Assembly (NCBI GenBank): GCA_049841135.1
Contig: JASGHK010000001.1
Coordinates: forward strand, 1,116,001 to 1,180,000
DNA from: JACRCT01 sp049841135
GTDB lineage: Bacteria; Myxococcota; Myxococcia; Myxococcales; UBA5297
Direction of reading: 5' to 3'
Length of the DNA: 64,000 nt
The translations under genes were made by a program, and so were the position numbers. The notes under the pieces were generated by a model. That model was not told the origin of the DNA. It saw only the letters and a program-made list of their open reading frames with translations, and ran no database searches. Below are positions 43,720-51,210 of this stretch, in pieces; position 1 is the first letter of the stretch; each line of letters begins with the position of its first letter.

Positions 43720-45638
43720 CAGAACACCCGGATGCGGTAGCCCAGCTCGAGGGCCAGGCCGCCGGCTTGAAGGTCGAAGCTGGCGCCGCGCACCGGAGCC
43801 CATGCCAGCGAGAGGTCGAGAAAGGCCTGCCCGGGGCCCAGCTGGCGCGCAACCGAGCCGAACGCCATCGCGCCGTAGCCGACGTGGCTGCCGACCCCGG
43901 CCAGGTCGTTGGCCACCCGGGCCCAGGCCACCACGCCGCCCGCCCCCGCGGTGACCGACCAGTGGGGCGACGCCAGGAGCTCCCAGCCGGCGCGCAGCGA
44001 GACCGGGACGACGATGGCCTCGGAGCGGCTGGAGAGCTCGCCGCTGCGGACCTGCTGCCCCGCGGTGGACAAGCCGGCCCCGAGCTCGAGCAGGAGGTGG
44101 CAGAGGCGCAGGGTCGCGGCCAGGCCGACGCGCGGCCCGTGCTGCGCGCTCAGGCTGTGGACGTAGCCGACGCGCAGGCCCAGCAGCAGGCGTCCGGGAT
44201 CGGGCCGCAGCGGGACGGCCTCGGTCTGGTCGAGGGCGCCCTCGGCGTCGGTGATGCGCACCTGCACGTCTCCGCCCGGCGGCAGCTCGGCGGGCGGGCG
44301 AAACCCCACCTCGTAGCGGCCGCCACCCTTGTCCTCCACCGGGCCCACGGCGCCGTGGCTCACCGCGGCCTTCAGCGGCGCGCCCGCGACGGGCCGCCCC
44401 GCGTTGTCTCGCACCTCGAAGGCGAGTCGGGGCCCGGCCCGGCCATCCGCGGGGAGCGGCTGCAAGGCCCCTTGCCAGCGCACCGTGGCCGGGACCGACG
44501 AGCGCAGGAGCTTGACCTGCTTGTGCGCCAACAACTCGACCCTGCCGGTCCTCAGGCTGGCCTCGAAGGACACCGCGCGCGACGAGGGAAGCTGCAGCGG
44601 CGTGGTGAACTGGGCGCGGTAGAGCCCTCCGCCGGACTCGGTCACCGGGAGCGGGACGCCGTCGGCCTCCAACCGCACCGGGTACCCGGCCAGCCCCAGC
44701 CCTTGCTCGTCGAGCAGGCGAATCTCCGCGAGGACCACGGTCCTCCCGTCAGCCGGCACGGGGTTCTGCGGCAGGTTCAGGCTGATGCGCGTGGGGCTCG
44801 GCAGCAAGAGGTCCACGCTCAGCGTGGCGCGGGAGGCGAGGTCGTTCTCGAGCGACACCTCCAGCTCCGCGGTGGACACAGGCGGGTCGGCGGGCGGGAC
44901 GTAGGCAAAGGTGAGGTGGCCGGGGCGGCTCTCCTGGAGGCTCACCGTCCCCAGCGAGGCCGCGACCCGGACCTGCTGCGGCGAGAGGCTGGACAAGGCG
45001 CTGTGAAACACCTCGATGCGCACCGGGGTCTTGCCGTCGGGGCGCAAGGCATGGGGCACCGCCACCGCCACCAGGCGGTTGTACTCGGGGACCTGCACCG
45101 GGACCTTGCGCCGCGTCGTCGTCCCCTCCCGGCTCTTGGCCAGGACCTCGGCCTCGCTCACGCCGGGCAGGACGATGAGCGGGACCTCCACCAAGCCCGA
45201 GGGTCCCACCACCACCGGGCCGAAGGTGTAGTCGTCCAGGCGCACGGTCAGCTCGGCGCCAGGGGTGGCGCCGATGGGGACCCGGGTGCGGCCGACCAGG
45301 GGCAGCCGCAGCACCTCCACCGGGGCCTGCGGCCCGCCCTCCCGCCAGAGGGCGATGAGCGCCACCTGCGGGAAGGGCTCCGGCGGCGGGCGGAAGAGCG
45401 CCCGGTAGAGGCCCGGCCCCACCCGTACCGGGACCTCCAGCGTCCCCACGTTCACCGCCGCGCGCAGCGGGCGGTCCTCGTCGCCCGGCGCCTCGGCGAG
45501 GTGCAGGGTGACGTCCACCGACTCGGTGTTCCCGAGCACGACCGCCCGGGGCACCGACAGGGACGACGCCAGTGCCGTTGCAGGCGGCACGAGCAGGCCG
45601 GCGGCGAATGTGGCGAGGAGGCATGCAAGCGTCTTCAT
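43719..45638 (-). CDS. Outer-membrane barrel protein with invasin-like Ig domains
   Basis: A 639-residue protein with a signal peptide (MKTLACLLATFAAGLLVPPATALA). Residues ~25-470 are beta-rich with invasin/filamin-like segments: NPVPADGRTVVLAEIRLLDEQGLGLAGYPVRLEADG and PLPADGRAGPRLAFEVRDNAGRPVAGAPLKAAVSHG. The last ~165 residues look like an outer-membrane barrel (RLLLGLRVGYVHSLSAQHG, LLLELGAGLSTAG, LALELGYRIRVF) and end in phenylalanine, as BAM substrates do. The layout is passenger-Ig then C-terminal barrel. Its ATG overlaps the kinase stop as ATGA, so the two are coupled. It may anchor the two downstream Ig lipoproteins. Confidence 0.7.
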   Translation of the reverse strand: MKTLACLLATFAAGLLVPPATALASSLSVPRAVVLGNTESVDVTLHLAEAPGDEDRPLRAAVNVGTLEVPVRVGPGLYRALFRPPPEPFPQVALIALWREGGPQAPVEVLRLPLVGRTRVPIGATPGAELTVRLDDYTFGPVVVGPSGLVEVPLIVLPGVSEAEVLAKSREGTTTRRKVPVQVPEYNRLVAVAVPHALRPDGKTPVRIEVFHSALSSLSPQQVRVAASLGTVSLQESRPGHLTFAYVPPADPPVSTAELEVSLENDLASRATLSVDLLLPSPTRISLNLPQNPVPADGRTVVLAEIRLLDEQGLGLAGYPVRLEADGVPLPVTESGGGLYRAQFTTPLQLPSSRAVSFEASLRTGRVELLAHKQVKLLRSSVPATVRWQGALQPLPADGRAGPRLAFEVRDNAGRPVAGAPLKAAVSHGAVGPVEDKGGGRYEVGFRPPAELPPGGDVQVRITDAEGALDQTEAVPLRPDPGRLLLGLRVGYVHSLSAQHGPRVGLAATLRLCHLLLELGAGLSTAGQQVRSGELSSRSEAIVVPVSLRAGWELLASPHWSVTAGAGGVVAWARVANDLAGVGSHVGYGAMAFGSVARQLGPGQAFLDLSLAWAPVRGASFDLQAGGLALELGYRIRVF

Positions 45639-47470
45639 GGATCCCCCTGGGCCTGGCTTCGCACCTGCGCCTCCAGCCGTCGCAGGCGCTCCTGGAGGGC
45701 CTGTCTGTGGGCGTCGGCCTGCAGCGCGCCCTGCAGGTAGACCGCGGCCTCCGCGGGAGCGGAGCGCTCCTCGGCGAGCCGGGCGAGCTCCTCGAAGGCG
45801 TCGGAAAGGGCGCGCAGGCGGCGCAGGGCCCGCTCGTCTCCTGGGCGCAGCTTCTGCGCCGCCAGCAGGAGGTCCAGGGCGCTGTCGCCGCCGGGCCCGG
45901 CGAGGCGGCCCGCGGTGAGCTGCCGGTCGGCCTGTTCGAGGCGCGAGGTGAATTCGGCCTCGGTGCGCCACCAGCGCACGGCGAGCGCCCCCGGGCCCAG
46001 CACGGCGAGCAGCAGGCCCGCGGCGATGGCCCGGGTCGCGGCGCGGTGCCCGGCCAACCAAATCCCGATGCGGGTGGCCGCGAGCCTACGGCGCCAGCTG
46101 CGCAGCTTGAGCCCGGCGAAGCTCGGCCGGGGGGGACGGGACAGCCGGCGTGCTTGGCCCACCAGCCGCTCCACCTTGGCCTTCTGCTCCCGCAGATGCT
46201 CGCCAAGCAGGTCCGCACCGAGCGCGGCCAGGTCGCACCCGCCGATTCGGAGGCGAGCCTGCTCCAGGCCGGCGCGCAGCACCTTGGTGGAGGGACGCTC
46301 GGTGGCGCTCGCGCTGGTGGCCAGGCGCACCAGCCGGTCCACCTCGCGGTCGACGGCGGGGTTGAGCTGGCGGGGCGGCGCCGGCGGCTCCAGCGAGCCA
46401 CGCCGGCGCTCGAGCGTGAGCATCTCGTGCAGCACGACGCCCAGGGAGTAGACGTCCGAGGCCGGGGCGGGCGGGACCCCCAGGTACTGCTCCGGGGCGA
46501 TGTAGCCCGGCTTGCCGACCAGGAGCCGGGCGCCCTCAGCGAAGCCGTCGGCCGCTGCGGCCCCGAAGTCGAGCAGCTTGACCTCGCCCAACTCCGAGAC
46601 GTGCACGTTGGCCCCGCTGACGTCGCGGTGCACCAGGCCCAGCGGGCGGCCCTCCCAGTCGCGCTTCTCGTGCACGTACTCGAGCGCCTTGCACAGCTCC
46701 ACGCCCACCGAGAGCGCCAACCCTGGAGGCGGGGGCGCGTGGCGCGCGCGCAGGGCTTTGAGCAGGTGCGTCACGGACCAGCCCTGCAGGTACTCCATGG
46801 CCAGGTAGGGCCGGCCGGCGAACTCGCCGACGTCGAAGACCTGGACGATGTTGGGGTGTTGCAGGGTGACGCTGACCCGGGCCTCGTTGAGGAACAGGGC
46901 GCCGAACTGCGTGTCCGGCCCGAACTCCGGCAGGGCCATCTTCAGCGCGACCAGCCTCTCGATGCCGTCTCCGAGCACGGCGTGGGCCAGGAACACCTCC
47001 GCCATCCCGCCGAGCCCGAGGCGGTCCAGCAGACGGTAGGTCCCCATCCGGTCGAAGGGGCGAAGCCCCCCGGCCCAGCCCTCTTCGACGGGCGGGTCGA
47101 CGATCTCGGCGGGGGCTTCGCCGGGCCTGCCCGGCTCCGCGCCCGGAGGCGCCGCGCGCGTCGGCACGCCGGTGTCGACCGGGCCGGTGCTGGGAGCCGG
47201 GGACGCGACCTCGTGGAGCGCAGCGCCGCGAAGGTCCACGCAGTAGCCTCGTCGGGTCCTGGATGTCGAGTGGGACCGGACCCTCCCCGAGGTGGACAGC
47301 CGCGGGCCCCCACGCAGTTCGAACTGGAGCTCGAGCTCGGTCTCGACGGCGGGCAAAGGGCCCCGGCATGCGACGAACAGCCCCTCGGCCGAGGCCTTGG
47401 AGGCAGCGAGCAGGCGGCGGAGGGCCGGCTCGTCGCAGTTGAGGCGGAATTGTCGAGACAGCCGCTCCAT
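45635..47470 (-). CDS. PilZ-like domain fused to Ser/Thr protein kinase, first gene of the surface operon
   Basis: A 611-residue protein. Residues ~1-100 resemble a PilZ domain (ASAEGLFVACRGPLPAVETELELQFELRGG...SGRVRSH), but the arginine box is weak. The kinase domain lies at ~143-405: GLGGMAEVFLA (glycine loop), VALKMAL (lysine), HRDVSGANV (catalytic loop with D and N), LLDFGAAA (metal Asp), GKPGYIAPEQ. All key residues are present, so it should be active. A transmembrane helix (AIAAGLLLAVLGPGALAVRWW, ~490) precedes a helical periplasmic part with TPR-like spacing (LLLAAQKLRPGDERALRRLRAL). It probably senses the envelope through this part and signals inside. It is the first of five genes that overlap or nearly abut. 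Confidence 0.82.
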   Translation of the reverse strand: MERLSRQFRLNCDEPALRRLLAASKASAEGLFVACRGPLPAVETELELQFELRGGPRLSTSGRVRSHSTSRTRRGYCVDLRGAALHEVASPAPSTGPVDTGVPTRAAPPGAEPGRPGEAPAEIVDPPVEEGWAGGLRPFDRMGTYRLLDRLGLGGMAEVFLAHAVLGDGIERLVALKMALPEFGPDTQFGALFLNEARVSVTLQHPNIVQVFDVGEFAGRPYLAMEYLQGWSVTHLLKALRARHAPPPPGLALSVGVELCKALEYVHEKRDWEGRPLGLVHRDVSGANVHVSELGEVKLLDFGAAAADGFAEGARLLVGKPGYIAPEQYLGVPPAPASDVYSLGVVLHEMLTLERRRGSLEPPAPPRQLNPAVDREVDRLVRLATSASATERPSTKVLRAGLEQARLRIGGCDLAALGADLLGEHLREQKAKVERLVGQARRLSRPPRPSFAGLKLRSWRRRLAATRIGIWLAGHRAATRAIAAGLLLAVLGPGALAVRWWRTEAEFTSRLEQADRQLTAGRLAGPGGDSALDLLLAAQKLRPGDERALRRLRALSDAFEELARLAEERSAPAEAAVYLQGALQADAHRQALQERLRRLEAQVRSQAQGDP

Positions 47471-48284
47471 GGAATCCCGAGGTCTTGGGTTCGAGGCAGG
47501 CCGCGACCTGCGCGCTCATCGGGGGGACTTGAGGTGTCCTCGCTGGGTCCTGGCAGGGTGTTTCCCGGGAGGAAGGCTGCCGAATGGTTCGCGGAATGGC
47601 AGCTTTCGGAGCAGAAGTTCGGGACGTTCGAGCCTCTGGTTGCCTCGCATCGGAGTCTCCCATCGAGGATGAACGACAAGCCCGAGATGGGCACTCGCGT
47701 GCCTGGCTGCAACGCCACGGAAAGGGCCATCTCATCCGGGCCGCTCTTCTCGACTCCGTCCGGAAACGCACGCTCGCAGCGAACGCCATGCGCGGCCGCG
47801 TCCAGCCCTGCGTCAGCCGAGGCATCCGCCGGAGTGTCGGACTCCCAGCGCTCTCGTCCGCGCCCGGCCGCCATCGCCGGTGCCGCCATCGAATCCAACG
47901 ACTTCGGGAGCGAAGCCTGGACGATCGCGATCAGCCGGTGGGAGTCGACCCACCGCCAGACGCGGAGGAGACCTGGACCACCGTGGACGGCTCGTCCTCT
48001 CCGATCCGGGCGACGTAGGTCGAATGGACCCGGGCCGCCATCGACCTCGCCCCCTGATCGGACAGTCGTCGTTGATGACGACGCTGAGCGGGGACAGCGG
48101 CCTCCATGCGCGGTCTCGCTGTTGTCGATGAAGGGCAGCGGGCTGCTGCTTCGCAGCGGAAACCAGCAGCACCCGCGGCGAGCGTCCGGTTGCAGATGGG
48201 GACGAGACTCGGCCCCCAAGTGCGAGGTTGTCCACCAAGCGTCGCGAGCCAAAGTCAGCGCAGGCGACTTGGGCGGGAGGGGCG
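47471..48284. other. 814-base stretch without a supported gene
   Basis: It separates the divergent kinase operon and the receiver gene, so both promoters are probably here. On the minus strand an open frame crosses it with a cysteine-containing segment (NVPNFCSESCHSAN), but there is no convincing start or family match. It might be an unrecognised or decayed gene. Confidence 0.35.
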
Positions 48285-48653
48285 ATGGCGCGGGTGGTCG
48301 TGGCGGATCGTGATCCGAAGGTGTTGCGGATTCTGCAGGCCGTCCTTCAACGGCGAGGGCATCGGGTCTCGCTCCTGACCCCGGGCGGCGACCTCCAGCG
48401 CCTCGTGCGGGAAGGGGCGCCTGACGCCGTCGTCTGCTCCGACGACATCCCTGATGGCGCCAGTCTCGCGAGCGAAATCCGGGCCGCAAACCCGAGGGCC
48501 AGAATCCTGCTCTTGTCGCAGGGCCTCCGCACCGAAGCCTTCTCGCAGGCGGCAAGCCCGACCCTGTGCTACGTGGTCCGCAAGCCGTGGAGCCACGGCG
48601 AGCTGAGCGAGGCGCTGGACGTGGTGCTCCGGGACGAGCCATCCACTCTTTGA
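48285..48653 (+). CDS. Single-domain response regulator (receiver)
   Basis: A 122-residue protein starting MARVVVADRDPKVLRIL at ATG 48285 with GGGAGG upstream. VADRDP supplies the acidic pair, VVCSDDIPDG the phospho-acceptor Asp (about residue 52-53), LLSQGLR the Thr/Ser position, and VVRKPWS the conserved lysine. There is no output domain, so it likely acts by protein contact, as in CheY-like proteins, or as a phosphate sink. The nearest kinase in the window that could phosphorylate it is the orphan histidine kinase at 18.8 kb, but no partner is visible. Confidence 0.8.
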   Translation: MARVVVADRDPKVLRILQAVLQRRGHRVSLLTPGGDLQRLVREGAPDAVVCSDDIPDGASLASEIRAANPRARILLLSQGLRTEAFSQAASPTLCYVVRKPWSHGELSEALDVVLRDEPSTL

Positions 48654-48786
48654 GCCTGGGCAGCCCGCAGCGGCACAAGGTGTTAGGTCCTTCTCCTCGG
48701 CCCCGAGCATCGCGTCGGCCGGCCCGACCAGGGCGGAGAGAAAGCCCGAGTTGCGCACCCTCGAGCGTCGGCGCCCTGCCTTCCCG

Positions 48787-49117
48787 TCACCCGGCGATGG
48801 CAGGGCGGGCCAGCCCGACCCGCCGGAGTCGTTCGGCCAGCGCCTTGAACGCCAACAGGTGCCGGTAGACGCCGGTGACCTCCAGCCTGGCCAGCACGGC
48901 GGTTGGCCGCCCCTGCCGGACCGCTGCCTCGGAGGGGCCGCGCGCGCTGGCCTCGGGTCCGATGACGAAGACGCAGTCCGCCCAGCTCACGAGCTCGCTG
49001 GCGCGCTGCTCTGCCAGTTTCGAGCTTCTCCACCTCGTGACCGGCGGGCGCCAGCTCGCGCCCGAGAGCCTCGATGGCCTGCTCGCTCTCCGACTCGTGA
49101 AGCACTGCGATGCGCAT
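48787..49117 (-). CDS. Hypothetical 109-residue protein, flavodoxin-like fold (one frame break)
   Basis: ATG 49117 is preceded by AAGGAG. The restored protein starts MRIAVLHESESEQAIEALG and continues HEVESSKLAEQRASELVSWADCVFVIGPEASARG. The alternating strand/helix pattern with hydrophobic strands (IAVLHE, CVFVIGPE, PTAVLARLE) suggests a small Rossmann- or flavodoxin-like domain. The frame breaks at GAGCTTC (49022-49028); on the coding strand this is GAAGCTC, and removing one A gives the reading above. I do not recognise a family. It lies 120 bases downstream of the synthase gene on the same strand. Confidence 0.5.
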
Positions 49118-49159
49118 TCGCTGCTCCTTCCCCTTCCCTGCAGGAACCTCGTTGTCTGT

Positions 49160-49215
49160 CGGTGGTGGACCATGTGGACGGTGTGGACGGAGTCGACGGT
49201 GAGGACTCCGATGGA
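49160..49215 (+). repeat. GTGGAC-type simple repeat
   Basis: GTGGACCATGTGGACGG and then TGTGGACGGAGTCGACGG form a degenerate hexamer repeat. The same kind of sequence occurs at 31654-31760, where it runs into the C-terminal Ser/Thr/Pro tail of the membrane protein gene. It lies between the small hypothetical gene and the synthase gene. Confidence 0.5.
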
Positions 49216-49236
49216 TCTCCCGCGCGCCCATGAGGG

Positions 49237-50604
49237 CTACGAGCGCCGGCTGTCCCGCCGTCCGGCCTGCCAGAAGTGGACGAGGTCGATGCGCGCCAGG
49301 AAGCCCGCGGCCTTCCCCTTCCGCGTCACCACCACCCCGCCGTGCCCTGCCAGGAGCAGCCGCAGCGGCTCGTTCACGTCCGTCTCTTCGTCGACCTCCG
49401 GCAGCGGCTTGCCCATCACCTCACGCACCTGCCGTCGCTCGAGGTCCACCCCGTCGTTGAGCAGCTTGACCGCCGCGAGTTCGGTGAAGCTGCCGACCAC
49501 TCGCCCGTCCTCCAGGACCGGGATCTGCGAGACGTCGTGCTCCTCCATCAGGCGTACGGCGTCGAAGGCCAGCTGGTCCGGCCCCACGGCGATGAGCTTG
49601 GAGGCCTTCTTCTGCGCCAGCACCTGCCCGGCCGTGACGCGCTCGCGCTTCTCCGTCGAGAAGCCGTGCTCGGTCATCCAGGCGTCCGAGTAGATCTTCC
49701 CCAGGTAGTTGCGGCCGGTGTCGGGGAGGATCGCCACCACCACCGAGCCCGGCTTCACCCGCGCCGCGTACTTGAGCGCCGCCACCACCGCCACGCCGGC
49801 CGAGCCGCCGACCAGGAGCCCCTCTTCGCGCGCGAGCCGGCGCGCCATGGCGAAGGCCTCGGCGTCGCTGACGCGCACGAACTCGTCGATCGCCTGGCGG
49901 TCGAAGGTCGCGGGGATGAAGTCCTCGCCGATGCCTTCGACGAGATAGGCGCGAGGCGCGTCACCCGACAGGATCGAACCCTCGGGGTCGGCGCCGACCA
50001 CCTGGATCTTCGGGTTCTTCTCCTTCAGGTAGCGCCCGGTGCCGGAGATGGTCCCGCCCGTCCCCATCCCCGCCACGAACACGTCGACCTTGCCGTCCGT
50101 GTCCGCCCAGATCTCCGGGCCGGTGCTGGCGTAGTGCGCGTCAGGGTTGCACTGGTTGGCGAACTGATGCGGACGAAAGGCTCCCGGAATCTCGCGGGCC
50201 AGCCGATCGGCAGTGCCGTTGTAGCTCTGCGGCGAGTCCGGAGGCACCGCGGTCGGCGTGATCACCACCTCGGCGCCGTAGGCTTTGAGGAGGTTGACCT
50301 TGTCCGCGCTCATCTTGTCCGGCATCACGAAGATGCAGCGGTAGCCCTTGATGGCCGCGGCCAGCGCGAGCCCGACTCCGGTGTTCCCCGCGGTGGCCTC
50401 GACGATGGTCCCGCCCGGCTTGAGCAGGCCGCGCCGCTCGGCGTCGTCGATCATCGCCAGCCCGATCCGGTCCTTGATGCTGCCGCCGGGATTGACCGCC
50501 TCGAACTTGCCCAGCAGCGTCACCGGAAGACCTGCGGCGATTCGACCGAGACGGATGAGCGGGGTGTGGCCGATGGCCTGGAGGACGTTGTCGAAGACTT
50601 TCAT
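49237..50604 (-). CDS. cbs: Cystathionine beta-synthase (PLP domain plus CBS pair)
   Basis: A 455-residue enzyme that condenses serine (or an activated serine) with homocysteine or sulfide in sulfur amino-acid metabolism. NPGGSIKDRIGLAMI holds the PLP lysine (K44), EATAGNTGVGLA the substrate loop, and GTGGTISGTGRYLK the phosphate-binding loop. The C-terminal ~125 residues are two CBS motifs (DAVRLMEEHDVSQIPVLEDGRVVGSFTE and LRLLLAGHGGVVVTRKGKAAGFLARIDLVHF), the regulatory module typical of cystathionine beta-synthase; cysteine synthases lack it. Ligand regulation (e.g. by an adenosyl compound) is likely. An AT-rich palindrome lies 7 bases before the start; see the separate entry. Confidence 0.88.
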   Translation of the reverse strand: MKVFDNVLQAIGHTPLIRLGRIAAGLPVTLLGKFEAVNPGGSIKDRIGLAMIDDAERRGLLKPGGTIVEATAGNTGVGLALAAAIKGYRCIFVMPDKMSADKVNLLKAYGAEVVITPTAVPPDSPQSYNGTADRLAREIPGAFRPHQFANQCNPDAHYASTGPEIWADTDGKVDVFVAGMGTGGTISGTGRYLKEKNPKIQVVGADPEGSILSGDAPRAYLVEGIGEDFIPATFDRQAIDEFVRVSDAEAFAMARRLAREEGLLVGGSAGVAVVAALKYAARVKPGSVVVAILPDTGRNYLGKIYSDAWMTEHGFSTEKRERVTAGQVLAQKKASKLIAVGPDQLAFDAVRLMEEHDVSQIPVLEDGRVVGSFTELAAVKLLNDGVDLERRQVREVMGKPLPEVDEETDVNEPLRLLLAGHGGVVVTRKGKAAGFLARIDLVHFWQAGRRDSRRS

Positions 50605-50610
50605 GTCATT

Positions 50611-50631
50611 TTCCTATCGGTTTTATAGGAA
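50611..50631 (-). promoter_or_regulatory. Perfect palindromic operator overlapping the cbs promoter
   Basis: TTCCTAT (50611-50617) and ATAGGAA (50625-50631) are exact inverted repeats separated by 7 bases. The site is strongly AT-rich in a GC-rich window and lies 7-27 bases upstream of the synthase start. Read on the coding strand it contains CCTATAAAAC, a possible -10 box. The position fits a repressor site; the size is compatible with an Rrf2-type (CymR/IscR-like) regulator, but this is a guess. Confidence 0.55.
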
Positions 50632-51210
50632 TCACGCCATCATTTTCATCTTCGCTTGTATTTTCCATGGTTTACACAGTCTTATCGAAGGCCGCTTCAT
50701 GGGCTCAGGAGGCCGCGACGGCGAGCGCCCACAGGAGGTCCACGCCCGGACGTCCCTCCTCGACTACCGCCCGGCCGACAGCGCCTGACCTCCCATTGCA
50801 CTTCTCGAGGTCAGGCGGGCCTGGTCGCCCGAACTCGGTGATCATCCCGGCGAGCACCCCATCGGCGATCGGTGTAGAGCGCCGCCCCGAACGCCGCACC
50901 GGAAGACGACGCGCGCGTTCACCAAGCCCAGCAGGAACACCTCCAACTCGCCTTCGAGTCGCCTCCTACCCGCCCCGATTCGCCCCCTCGCCCTCCGCGC
51001 TGCCCTGACCTTTCATCGCCGCGGAGCGGGAGAGCCTTTCCGTTCCACAACCGGGAAACCGCTTGCCCGCTCACCCCACGAGCGAGCGAGGGCCGGTCCC
51101 CTTGCTGAGCACTTCTGGACGCGTTCCTCCCGCGCTACCTGCTCTTCGGCCAGGGCCGTGCTTGCGGTCGACTGGCTACTGGCCGAGCGAGCTCGCGAAT
51201 GGGAGGGTCG
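50632..51210. other. 579-base divergent intergenic region
   Basis: It lies between cbs (minus) and the first giant gene (plus). The part at 50632-50700 is AT-rich (e.g. TTTTCATCTTCGCTTG), so a promoter for cbs is likely here. The part from ~51030 to 51210 is similar to the upstream region of the second giant gene (see 56133-56324). Open frames across it show no family resemblance. Confidence 0.45.

Noticed and set aside
47813..48238. Minus-strand 141-codon frame in the divergent gap
   Set aside because: No ribosome binding site, no similarity that I recognise, and a competing frame covers the same bases; left as an unexplained gap.
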